From Bin55 sp964511425 (GTDB lineage: Bacteria; Pseudomonadota; Gammaproteobacteria; Pseudomonadales; Azotimanducaceae): DNA of 42,075 bases. This document shows, piece by piece, positions 34,107 through 42,075 of the stretch (positions within the stretch are counted from its first letter, which is position 1; every line of letters starts with the position of its first letter). The translations under genes and the position numbers were made by a program. A model generated the notes under the pieces. That model saw nothing but the letters and a program-made list of their open reading frames with translations. It searched no databases and was not told where the DNA came from. The DNA is taken from contig CAZEFI010000013.1 of the NCBI GenBank assembly GCA_964511425.1, forward strand, positions 1 through 42,075. Direction: 5' to 3'.

Positions 34107-34494
34107 GGAGTTGCGGGACAGTTGTTTCTGGGCACTACGAGGCTTAAATCGCAATATACGGACTGTGCAATAATACCCACTAGGGGAGGTGCTGTGAATT
34201 TCCGACGAGTCTATCGCGTTGCCAGTTCTAATTCACTCGCGCAGCGAGGATCAGATGAGTTCGATGAGAGAACGGGGCGAACTCTAACTGTGCTCACGCA
34301 AAATGGAGTGCACCCGTGCAACTCCGATTTTGTCAAAGTAATGAATTTTTGGGAGAAGTACTTCGCGGCCAGGAACAGCGTAATGGCGGTTGGTACTGAT
34401 TACATTCTGCGTTGAACTATTGGTCCTGAGGAACGCGCGAACGGAGAATGACGAGAGAATATGGTTTTAGAGTAGTTCCTTAAAAACTTGCCGC
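34107..34494. other. Intergenic region upstream of the methyltransferase remnant
   Basis: About 390 bases. A plus-strand frame (34056-34415) is open across it and its end reads MNFWEKYFAARNSVMAVG, but it overlaps the methyltransferase remnant and has no recognisable family. I treat it as unproven. No promoter or terminator was identified. Confidence 0.35.
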
Positions 34495-35118
34495 CTAAAC
34501 TGGGGCAACTTCAGCCTCTAGCGCACGGAATTTCGTCCATCCCACGTTAAATCGCCAGAGCGCAAAGCTTACACCTAGAAGGCCGGAAACAAATAGAAAC
34601 CAGAAATGCTTACTGAGATACAGGCCCGTGATCAACGATGTTGCACCATATTCGGTCATCGGTATGTTGTTTTGTACAAATATTTTCTCATAGGCATCGT
34701 TGATCGCCAATTGTGTGGCGCTGGATATGCTCGCTAGTACTTGATCTAGAAACAAAAGCGTACTAAAAAACGGTAGGACGAACGCAGCAACGAAAAACAC
34801 CACACCACATACAAAGAGTGCTTTAATCGAACAGAAACAAAATCGCACTACAGGGTTCGTAAACAGCTTAGTCGTAAATACCGTTCTGACTACGAACTTG
34901 GAAAACGATACAAGCACTCTCCGGCTAGACTTGAACCATTGTCCAAAGAGTCTTTGCAGTACCACCTTGAGTGCCACTACTTTGTTGCGATTAATTACCA
35001 TCATGTCTCGTTGTTTGAACTTTAATCCCCTCATACGGTAGTCAAGTAGACTCAATCTTCGAAAGGTAGTTCCAAAGTTTAGTCTAATACTAAAAGGTTT
35101 ATCGGATTCCGTCGTCAC
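34495..35118 (-). CDS. Hypothetical membrane protein with two spans
   Basis: 207 residues. A basic N-terminal region of about 90 residues (RRLSLLDYRMRGLKFKQR and onward) precedes a membrane helix (ALFVCGVVFFVAAFVLPFFS). A loop and a second helix (FWFLFVSGLLGVSFALWRF) follow, with a short acidic tail. The start is GTG, nine bases after the stop of the upstream gene, so both are probably co-transcribed. No family recognised; predicted in the inner membrane. Confidence 0.6.
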   Translation of the reverse strand: MTTESDKPFSIRLNFGTTFRRLSLLDYRMRGLKFKQRDMMVINRNKVVALKVVLQRLFGQWFKSSRRVLVSFSKFVVRTVFTTKLFTNPVVRFCFCSIKALFVCGVVFFVAAFVLPFFSTLLFLDQVLASISSATQLAINDAYEKIFVQNNIPMTEYGATSLITGLYLSKHFWFLFVSGLLGVSFALWRFNVGWTKFRALEAEVAPV

Positions 35119-35127
35119 GACAAATCA

Positions 35128-35376
35128 TCAATCGCTATCGAACGTCTCAAACGCTTTATTAATAGCTTGATCCAATTCTTGCTCAAGGGCTTCGAATCGT
35201 TCGTAGTCCTCGTCGCTTTTGGTTTCGTACCATCTTTCTCTCGCTGCGACCACCTTTAAATCGAGCTTTTCATGTTCTTCCGTGAATGGAGGTCTGATCT
35301 TGCCGTCTGCGTCCCACTCAAGGCCAATACCGAACATACCACTTTGTGGTCCGTCTTTACCATTAGAGTCTGTCAT
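35128..35376 (-). CDS. Small acidic hypothetical protein
   Basis: 82 residues, acidic and helical (EKLDLKVVAARERWYETKSD, then DYERFEALEQELDQAINKAF). N-terminal MTDSNGKDGPQSGMFGIGLE is Gly-rich and probably flexible. No signal peptide. The composition is that of a real protein, but no family was recognised and the ribosome-binding site is weak. It precedes the membrane protein gene by nine bases and may be its cytosolic partner. Confidence 0.6.
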   Translation of the reverse strand: MTDSNGKDGPQSGMFGIGLEWDADGKIRPPFTEEHEKLDLKVVAARERWYETKSDEDYERFEALEQELDQAINKAFETFDSD

Positions 35377-35602
35377 GGTATAGATTGTACGCCCATTGAG
35401 TGTTAGTTCTTCTAGGTAAATGATCGGATTTCCTAGGTACTGTTCTAGTAGGTATTTAGCCTGACTGCTAATAAAGCGATTCTGTGCCGACCGTTTAAAT
35501 CCAACCGCTAACCGACTTTACTCAGTCAGACACGCGTCATCCATCATAAGTTGAGATAATCCGTCTAGAATTTTCTTTTCCTAGACAAAGAGGAGATTTT
35601 CG

Positions 35603-38600
35603 ATGCAACGTACCTGTATCGCCATTTCTTGCTTGACTCTCGTAGGCTTGGTTTGCCTCGGTCTGTTCTTTCTTCAGACTCTGTTCCACCCTGCACCAAG
35701 GGATGAGATATCACATGCTGAGCTTGATGAATTCATTTCAACTCTCAGTACCCTTCCCACCGGAACAGAAAGCGCAAGCAAAGTATCTGAACCTCATCAA
35801 GAAGAGGTCGTTTTGTCTCACGATGTTTCTCAACATGGAAATTCTTTTCAAGGCGATGTCATTGATCGAAAACCCATCGAACCAAACTTGAGAACAGTTG
35901 AACTCACCGATTTTCGTGGTGAAATGAAAAAAGGCAAACTTGCAAAAAGACCGTGGGTAGACATTTCCATTCATCCGAGTCTTCCTTGGTTCACACGGGA
36001 CGCTTCCATGATCGAATTTCCAGAATCCACAGAGAGATCGGAACGAGACCACTTTTATGCGTGGGTTCAACTCAATCCCAATCTTCTACACTCGATCAAA
36101 AAGGATTCCTTTCAGTCATTGAAAGTAAAAATATTTGAAAGCGGGAACGAATATCGACGAGCCCGACTACCTCGAACAATCGAACATCTAAAAGCGTTGC
36201 TTGACCACGAGGCGGTCCTCGCCCTTGGAACTAAACCCATCAGTGAAAAAATACCACCCAAATTCCGCGAGGAAATTTATTCGAGTGCGGCGGGTGAAAC
36301 AGTTGAAGTCTTTATTACGCTCATGACCGAGACAAACCTTGCGCGTTGGCGGAGCGAAGTCGAAGACTTAGGAGCGGTTGTTGAACATTGGGACCCGACG
36401 ATACGAGTGCTGGTAGCTTCGGTGCCTTATGGCAAGTTAATCGAGCTTGCCGAGTGGGACTTTGTGCAGGCCGTTGAACCTGTTGGTACGATAGAACTCT
36501 CGCTTGACTCAAGCGTATCCGTCGTGGGTGCTGACGGGCTTAGAACCCACCTTGGCGTGAACGGTAGTTTTTCCGGTATCACCGGCGAAAGCATCACAAT
36601 CGGTGTCATCGATAGCGGCTTGAACCTCGAACATCCGGACATTTCAGCGACGCGCGATAGCATTTGTGGTGAGAGTTTTCAAACCACCAACAGCGGACAA
36701 CTAGACACCGACGATCTTTGGTACGATGTCGATGGTCACGGTACTCATGTGACCGGGATTATCGTTGGTGCTGGGATCGACGATCGAAGCCGTGCTGGAG
36801 TAGCTCCAGGCGTGAGACACATTCGATTCGCAAAAGCGTTCGCGAGTACATCGGTACGCCCTTCAAGCAGTTCCATCCTCAAGTCCATGGACTACTTGAC
36901 TCTAGAGTCCTCCTGCGAATGGAACAATATTGAGACAGAAGCAAAAAAGCCCAGCGTCGTAAACATGAGCTTAAGCAGCATTACTGCGGATGCGGGTTAT
37001 CGAACGGGGGCGAAAAAATTAGATTGGATCGCATGGAATCACAAACAACTCTATGTGGTTTCACAAGGTAATGCTCGCTCCATTGGCTATTCTCAATTCG
37101 GGGCTGCCAAGAACTCACTACCCGTAGCGTGGCTCACTGATTCGTTGCTTCCTCATTACTCCTCCAGTGTAGGACCTGCATTGGACGGTCGAATGGTCCC
37201 GCTTGTAGGAATGAGTGGCGACGATGTTCTCTCTGCTGACGGTGCCGGAGCGAAATATGGATATTCCCAAAGAAGCGGTACGAGCATGTCTGCGCCAGCG
37301 GTAGCCGGAATAGCAACGCTTCTCATGGGTGTCAACGAAGAATTCGCTACGAATCCGGCATTAGCAAGGGCGCAACTCATGGCTACCGCGATTAAAGCGG
37401 ATGCGTCGTTTACCGACGAGGCTTTTGCTCCAAGATCAAATTCGAATGGTACGGGCACGGTGAACAATTACGCTGGACTCGGAGCTGTCTCCGCGCGGAC
37501 AGCAATTACTCAAGATCCTGATGGTGCTTGGTCGAGTCACAGTGTCGTGAGTGAGATCGAGAATGACGAGTATGCGTACATCGAAATCGACATCCCAGAA
37601 GGTACCGATCGCCTCGACATCGTCTTAACTTGGGACGAACCGCCAAACGATAACGTAGGATCCGACGTGATGGCGGATCTTGATCTGTACTTAGGACCCG
37701 ACGAAGATTGCGACGTCACCGAGTGTGGTGAGCATGTCTCTCGCTCCCGCGTCGATAACTTGGAATACCTCATTCTCTCTAATCCAGAATCAGGCACTAA
37801 ACGAATCACCGTAATACCGCACAACATCTTTCAGTTCTCGCCCCGCATTGCGGTAGCTTGGATGTATATTGCGCAGTCCACTCCTGAGTTGGATATCGAA
37901 CTAGATTCAGAAACAGTCGATGCGGAAAACGTAAAACGGCCACAAGTTGACCTCACTGTTTCAACGACCGATTTCGTGGCGGCGGGGGTTACCTTGTACA
38001 TTGCTTGTCGTGCTGACGGTGCTCTGTATTGTCAGTATTGGTACGATGATGTCGAATCGCTGTGGCAACCCGGTAGTCAAATCGTGAGAGAAGATGGAAC
38101 GGTGCAGGACTTAACAGGAATTTACATCGGTGATCCGATCTATCTCGGAGAACTCGCACCAAGTGAGGTTCAGGATATTACGCTGGTGTTCCCGCCATCG
38201 ATCAAAACGAGTAGCCACCAACTCTATTTTTCAGTAGCGAGCGCGAATGCAAGACCTGATGTAGATGCAATTGATGTAGAGGTCGATGATCGAGATTTAC
38301 CACAGGTTGCTACGAAAATCTCAAACGACTACGCGGACACGGCCATTGAACTGACCGGTGATTCAGGTATGGTTCCAATCGACCTCGCTGCCGGTGCACG
38401 ACACCCGGGTGAATCACTTCTTGACAATGAAGTACTCTGGCTTCTTGTCACGCAACGAGGTTGGTCGTTCGGAGCATTTTTAAACTTCAGGCACGGCTAC
38501 ACTCAATCTCGAAGCGCGTGGTACAAATTTAGTGCAACTGAAGCAAGTAAATATGGCATCCAAATAGTAAACCGAAATCCTCGTGTTGCGAATGTGACAT

Positions 38601-41548
38601 TCCAACTCATTTCTGCAGATGCGTTGTTCACTCCAAAAGTAGCTCACATCTGGACGACGGACCAGCACGAGTTTTACATTGAACCCAACAAAGACTACTA
38701 TCTGCGAGTCAACACATATTGGTCGTTACGAGTACCAGAGTTAGAGTTCACCTGGCAAAAACTTGATACGAAGCCAGACAACGATCAGTTTGCAGACCGA
38801 ATCGAACTCAGCGGCGAGAGCGGGGGTATTTCTGGCAATAACGCATTCGCAACAATTGAATTCGGAGAACCAGGGGGACATGTCTCTCTCGGTACTACTT
38901 GGTTCAAGTGGACCGCACCGGAGGACGGAGTCTGGAACTTTGATGCAGAAGCTCTTTACTCCAGCGAAATTCCCAGGGTTCTCATCTATCACGGTTCATC
39001 AGTCGACAATCTCCGTTTGTTATCGGACCCTAGTGAGTTTGATGCAACGATTTCTGTGATTGCAGGCGAGGAGTATCAAATCTGTGTGAGTTCCGATACG
39101 CACTTCACAGACTTTCAAGGATCCTATAAGTTGACCTGGGAGGAGAGCGACAGCTCCAACCTCATGCCCAACGACCTGTTTGCAAATGCCATCCCCATTT
39201 CTGGAGCACAAGGTGCTCGAACCAAGTGTGGCATTTGTAGCGGTGTAGCTCGAACTGTTGAAATCAACGAGCCTGCAGGAACATACTCGCACTCACTCTG
39301 GTGGGAGTGGGAAGCCCCAGGTTCTGAGAACTATACATTCCGAATCATGAATGCTCAGTGGGATACCCTTAGTATCTTCACTGGATCCGAACTGAGCACT
39401 TTGTCACTTGCGGGATCAGGTCCGGAAATTGTCCTCGACGCGACGAACGGGACCACGTACTACATTGCGCTCCATCGTCATCGCGGCTTGGCATATTCTT
39501 TCGACACTTCAAACAATTCTTTCCAATGGGGAATCACCCCAGAGTACGACCGAATTAGCACTCCGCTCACGATGACCGGTACCTTCGGATCCACAACCAT
39601 GCTGCTGAAATACGCCACGACCTCACCAGATGAGAGTAGAGCTAACGGTCTCTCCAGTACGGGTGTGCATTCATCGGGTTGGGGATCCTGGACGGCACCA
39701 TCCAACTTTACTGGGTGGATGAAATTTTCCACCGAGACGTGGGAGGACGCTAATCTCCAATCCAAGTTAGATCAGTACTTTTTAGCTATACACGAACGCG
39801 ATGATGCCGACAACGGATGGGACCTCGTAGCCTCAACTGATCGTTCCTACATTATCGGTGGTCGGCCGCATGCATTTTTTGAACCCACAGCTGGACAGGA
39901 ATATCGCGTGCAGGTGGCGTTGCGCAGCAACGATACCGCACTATCAACCAATCAAGCCGAAGTCAGTATTTCTTGGGAACAGACCAGTGCTCCCTCATGG
40001 ATACTCAGCGACTTAAACTTTCATGAAATAGGAAGTCCAGTCGGACATAACATAGAAGAACTCATCGATCCGAGTGCTGGGACAGTAGTAGGTCGAGATC
40101 TAGACAAATTGCTGCTCACTCTGGCCGATGACATGTTGATCCTCCAACTATCGGATGACGCTGAAGACCTGAGAGTCGTCGAAAGTGTACCCTACGCAGA
40201 CGGCGACGGAGCACCAGTCGCAGTAACCAAACTCTCGGTAATAGGATGGAACGAACCGAGGCGAGCACTTTATGTGCCGGCCGAAACTGGTTTTGCGGTT
40301 TTGGAGGGCTTGGATCAATCAGAACGGGCATTTTCCCGCTGTGAAATAACAAGCGACTTCAGGCAAACGTCTACACAAGTGATTCAGGACGGTACCGGTC
40401 GTTTTATCTACAAGATCGGAGAGGGTACGATCGCCGTATATCGCGTGGACTCCCCATGCGAATTGACTCTAGTACAAGTATCCAACGAGTCGGTATCTCC
40501 ACATCCTTTGAAGGTTTATATCCCCGAATTAGAGGGCTTAACTTCAGCGACCTTTGGACCTGATCAGTCCTACGTGTACGGGTTCGCCGCCGATCATTTG
40601 TTGACCTTTGCAATAGATAGCGAGACGGGAACGTTGAGTGTAGTATCCGCTACGGCTCACTCAGCGTGGTTACCCGTTACCGGTATCAATGGAAACTCCC
40701 CCCGTTTCGATGCCGCTCGTGTAGCGATCGATGCAAGCGGTGATTATCTTTTCGCGGTTGGTTGGAATAACCCCTCAGTCGCGATCTTCGACCTTGCGGC
40801 GAACCGCGAATCACCAACTCCTGTAGCTGCTCTGGAAAGCTATTACATTGACCATTTCCAGATCTTCCCGAGCCACATTCGACGACCATTCTTTTGGGAC
40901 CGTGGTCAATGTCGAATCAGTAACGTTCATAAGACCGATGCTCCTACCATCGAAGTGTTCTGTCGCAACATGAACTACGTCGCGACTTTCGACGAAGACA
41001 CAAGAGAACTCTATCTATCAGACTGGTCATCGAACAACCAGCCGGACCGATTTGGCAATCAACTCCCAATGTTTCAGGACATGAGAGATGCATTCGGAGT
41101 AAGTCATCCGAGTGGCCAGTTCTCATATGTCATTGTCGACGACTGGATTGATGCCATTCACCGGTTTGAACGGGTAAAGGGTGCTGGCACGGCCACTCCT
41201 CCAGCGACTTTCGATCCCTATGAATCCTATCTTGTACGCTTAGTTGCATTGGACGTCGAACCTAACGAAATTCAGTTAGGAAGTCGCGCCATAACTTCTT
41301 GCGAAGCCATATCCGATCTGGTGATAGACGAAGTGACCTATACAGTGTTGAATTCAAAGTGGCAGGTCCGCGATGCAGTAGTTGAAGATTGGTCGGACGT
41401 AGCGGACACGGTTCGAACAGACAATCAATTGTGTCCCTATGACCCCGACGATGCTCGAGATTATCGATTGGTATTTGAGGCGATAATAGATGGAATAACC
41501 GACAAATACTCTAGCAATGTCATGGTTGAGATTCCAGCTTCAAACTAA
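35603..41548 (+). CDS. Giant exported subtilisin-like serine protease
   Basis: 1981 residues. An N-terminal hydrophobic segment (CIAISCLTLVGLVCLGLFFL) serves as signal or anchor. After a prodomain-like region (about 60-330) comes the S8 peptidase: Asp337 in ITIGVIDSG, His379 in GHGTHVTG and Ser561 in GTSMSAPAVAG, the full triad. Downstream are a jelly-roll-like P-domain (about 640-760), then repeated beta units that begin P-x-NDQFADRIELSG or NDLFANAIPISG and contain W-x-W-x-APE or APG (about 1055-1300). A region with propeller-like segments follows (about 1490-1830). No C-terminal sorting motif is seen. An AGGAG ribosome-binding site precedes the ATG. Likely cell-surface or secreted; substrate unknown. 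Confidence 0.94.
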   Translation: MQRTCIAISCLTLVGLVCLGLFFLQTLFHPAPRDEISHAELDEFISTLSTLPTGTESASKVSEPHQEEVVLSHDVSQHGNSFQGDVIDRKPIEPNLRTVELTDFRGEMKKGKLAKRPWVDISIHPSLPWFTRDASMIEFPESTERSERDHFYAWVQLNPNLLHSIKKDSFQSLKVKIFESGNEYRRARLPRTIEHLKALLDHEAVLALGTKPISEKIPPKFREEIYSSAAGETVEVFITLMTETNLARWRSEVEDLGAVVEHWDPTIRVLVASVPYGKLIELAEWDFVQAVEPVGTIELSLDSSVSVVGADGLRTHLGVNGSFSGITGESITIGVIDSGLNLEHPDISATRDSICGESFQTTNSGQLDTDDLWYDVDGHGTHVTGIIVGAGIDDRSRAGVAPGVRHIRFAKAFASTSVRPSSSSILKSMDYLTLESSCEWNNIETEAKKPSVVNMSLSSITADAGYRTGAKKLDWIAWNHKQLYVVSQGNARSIGYSQFGAAKNSLPVAWLTDSLLPHYSSSVGPALDGRMVPLVGMSGDDVLSADGAGAKYGYSQRSGTSMSAPAVAGIATLLMGVNEEFATNPALARAQLMATAIKADASFTDEAFAPRSNSNGTGTVNNYAGLGAVSARTAITQDPDGAWSSHSVVSEIENDEYAYIEIDIPEGTDRLDIVLTWDEPPNDNVGSDVMADLDLYLGPDEDCDVTECGEHVSRSRVDNLEYLILSNPESGTKRITVIPHNIFQFSPRIAVAWMYIAQSTPELDIELDSETVDAENVKRPQVDLTVSTTDFVAAGVTLYIACRADGALYCQYWYDDVESLWQPGSQIVREDGTVQDLTGIYIGDPIYLGELAPSEVQDITLVFPPSIKTSSHQLYFSVASANARPDVDAIDVEVDDRDLPQVATKISNDYADTAIELTGDSGMVPIDLAAGARHPGESLLDNEVLWLLVTQRGWSFGAFLNFRHGYTQSRSAWYKFSATEASKYGIQIVNRNPRVANVTFQLISADALFTPKVAHIWTTDQHEFYIEPNKDYYLRVNTYWSLRVPELEFTWQKLDTKPDNDQFADRIELSGESGGISGNNAFATIEFGEPGGHVSLGTTWFKWTAPEDGVWNFDAEALYSSEIPRVLIYHGSSVDNLRLLSDPSEFDATISVIAGEEYQICVSSDTHFTDFQGSYKLTWEESDSSNLMPNDLFANAIPISGAQGARTKCGICSGVARTVEINEPAGTYSHSLWWEWEAPGSENYTFRIMNAQWDTLSIFTGSELSTLSLAGSGPEIVLDATNGTTYYIALHRHRGLAYSFDTSNNSFQWGITPEYDRISTPLTMTGTFGSTTMLLKYATTSPDESRANGLSSTGVHSSGWGSWTAPSNFTGWMKFSTETWEDANLQSKLDQYFLAIHERDDADNGWDLVASTDRSYIIGGRPHAFFEPTAGQEYRVQVALRSNDTALSTNQAEVSISWEQTSAPSWILSDLNFHEIGSPVGHNIEELIDPSAGTVVGRDLDKLLLTLADDMLILQLSDDAEDLRVVESVPYADGDGAPVAVTKLSVIGWNEPRRALYVPAETGFAVLEGLDQSERAFSRCEITSDFRQTSTQVIQDGTGRFIYKIGEGTIAVYRVDSPCELTLVQVSNESVSPHPLKVYIPELEGLTSATFGPDQSYVYGFAADHLLTFAIDSETGTLSVVSATAHSAWLPVTGINGNSPRFDAARVAIDASGDYLFAVGWNNPSVAIFDLAANRESPTPVAALESYYIDHFQIFPSHIRRPFFWDRGQCRISNVHKTDAPTIEVFCRNMNYVATFDEDTRELYLSDWSSNNQPDRFGNQLPMFQDMRDAFGVSHPSGQFSYVIVDDWIDAIHRFERVKGAGTATPPATFDPYESYLVRLVALDVEPNEIQLGSRAITSCEAISDLVIDEVTYTVLNSKWQVRDAVVEDWSDVADTVRTDNQLCPYDPDDARDYRLVFEAIIDGITDKYSSNVMVEIPASN

Positions 41549-41801
41549 CTCGAGGAATACACATTCCTGAGACTCGGGAAGTTTGCGAGATTTCGTTGAG
41601 TGTAGCGTAGTTTTGTGTTAGTTGCTTAAATATTTCTTCGGCATTTGTACGACTAGACTTACGCTTGTCGAGTTCTTTGCAAGCTCAGCTTACAGGGTTG
41701 TGTACACCTGTCAAACGGGATATCCTTTTCGGTATACTTCCCTCAAATACCTACCCACGTGCTTACGTGAATTGAACCAGATTACTTTTTGAGAGTGCTT
41801 G
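41549..41801. other. Intergenic region upstream of the nitric oxide reductase gene
   Basis: About 250 bases containing a hairpin right after the protease stop (listed separately) and the promoter of the reductase gene. The palindrome GTGTACAC at 41700-41707, in TTGTGTACACCTGTCAA, could be a regulator site, but it does not fit the FNR/NnrR consensus well. Confidence 0.4.
41550..41571 (+). terminator. Possible hairpin terminator after the protease gene
   Basis: CTC-G-AGGAAT-ACAC-ATTCCT-GAG can form a nine-base-pair stem with one bulged G and a four-base loop. No T-tract follows, so it is at best a weak or Rho-assisted terminator. Confidence 0.3.
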
Positions 41802-42075
41802 ATGAATTACCGTGAACTCTTTCCCATGCGCCGTTTATGGCTGATCTTCGGAGTCACCATGATCGTGATGTTCGGGACACTGCTTATCTTTGGTGGCGTT
41901 TCCTTTCGCGTGAAACCACCGCTACCGGATCAAGTGATCTATGAGTTAGATGGTGTGGAACAAACAGTGTTCACTGCGTCCGACATTCACGCGGGGCGCG
42001 ATGTCTGGCGGAAGTTGGGCGGTATGGAAATGGGCTCTGTGTGGGGGCACGGATCTTATCTCGCACCGGATTGGA
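41802..42075 (+). CDS. norB: Nitric oxide reductase large subunit, quinol type (5' part only)
   Basis: The first 91 codons are in the window and the rest lies beyond the edge. One N-terminal membrane helix (LWLIFGVTMIVMFGTLLIFG) is followed by the qNor signature of the periplasmic extension: VKPPLPDQVIYELDG, then ASDIHAGRDVWRKLGGMEMG and SVWGHGSYLAPDW. The enzyme reduces nitric oxide to nitrous oxide at a heme-copper-oxidase-like site, with quinol as donor, and is used for denitrification or NO detoxification. GAGAG before the ATG is a fair ribosome-binding site. The heme and iron ligands are outside the window. Confidence 0.92.
   Translation, partial: MNYRELFPMRRLWLIFGVTMIVMFGTLLIFGGVSFRVKPPLPDQVIYELDGVEQTVFTASDIHAGRDVWRKLGGMEMGSVWGHGSYLAPDW

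Noticed and set aside
34056..34415. 119-codon plus-strand frame
   Set aside because: It overlaps the start of the methyltransferase remnant on the other strand and matches nothing I know; the protein-like C-terminus alone is not enough.
41700..41707. GTGTACAC palindrome as an FNR/NnrR or NsrR site for the nitric oxide reductase gene
   Set aside because: It does not match the TTGAT-N4-ATCAA or NsrR consensus; only the position is suggestive.

Overview
The window looks like chromosomal DNA of a Gram-negative bacterium. Outer-membrane beta-barrels, a LolA-like protein, an RND transporter, very large secreted proteases and the start of a quinol-type nitric oxide reductase suggest a free-living, probably marine, gammaproteobacterium; this lineage guess is inference. 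No rRNA, tRNA or CRISPR array was recognised.

Left part (1-6.7 kb): a decayed IS3-type transposase is followed by a compact minus-strand operon with overlapping genes. In transcription order it encodes an RHH-DprA (SLOG) protein, a HAD phosphatase and a ComF-like phosphoribosyltransferase with its own N-terminal domain and Cys cluster. It resembles a nucleotide- or DNA-processing conflict/competence cassette that I cannot match to a named system. A DUF2188 protein and an exonuclease-endonuclease-phosphatase (EEP) family protein follow on the plus strand.

Secreted protease block (6.7-13 kb): a 1798-aa metzincin with two thrombospondin-type-3 calcium-binding arrays and FG-GAP-like repeats, preceded in the same orientation by a membrane-anchored protein resembling a detached protease propeptide. 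A YbdK-type carboxylate-amine ligase follows.

Sterol/triterpenoid region (15-34 kb), the most notable part. Its centre is a single 1127-aa protein that joins a squalene-monooxygenase-like FAD enzyme to an oxidosqualene cyclase with the DCTAE motif. Just upstream on the same strand is a frameshifted C-terminal remnant of a CYP51-like sterol 14-alpha-demethylase. Divergently transcribed are a GOLPH3(GPP34)-cytochrome P450 fusion, an RND/MMPL transporter and a LolA-like periplasmic lipid carrier. Further right lie an N-terminal remnant of a sterol 24-C-methyltransferase and a multi-pass membrane protein with a faint resemblance to emopamil-binding-protein sterol isomerases. Two EF-hand paralogues flank the core. 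Together the genes suggest squalene epoxidation, cyclisation, oxidation and export of a polycyclic triterpenoid, with some classical sterol-tailoring genes now broken.

Between the core and the methyltransferase remnant are three tandem outer-membrane-barrel paralogues with duplicated upstream regions, a small cytosolic protein and another barrel protein. The right end holds two small minus-strand genes, a 1981-aa subtilisin-like protease and the first 91 codons of a nitric oxide reductase. Several gene remnants and partial duplications show that this is an actively rearranging region.
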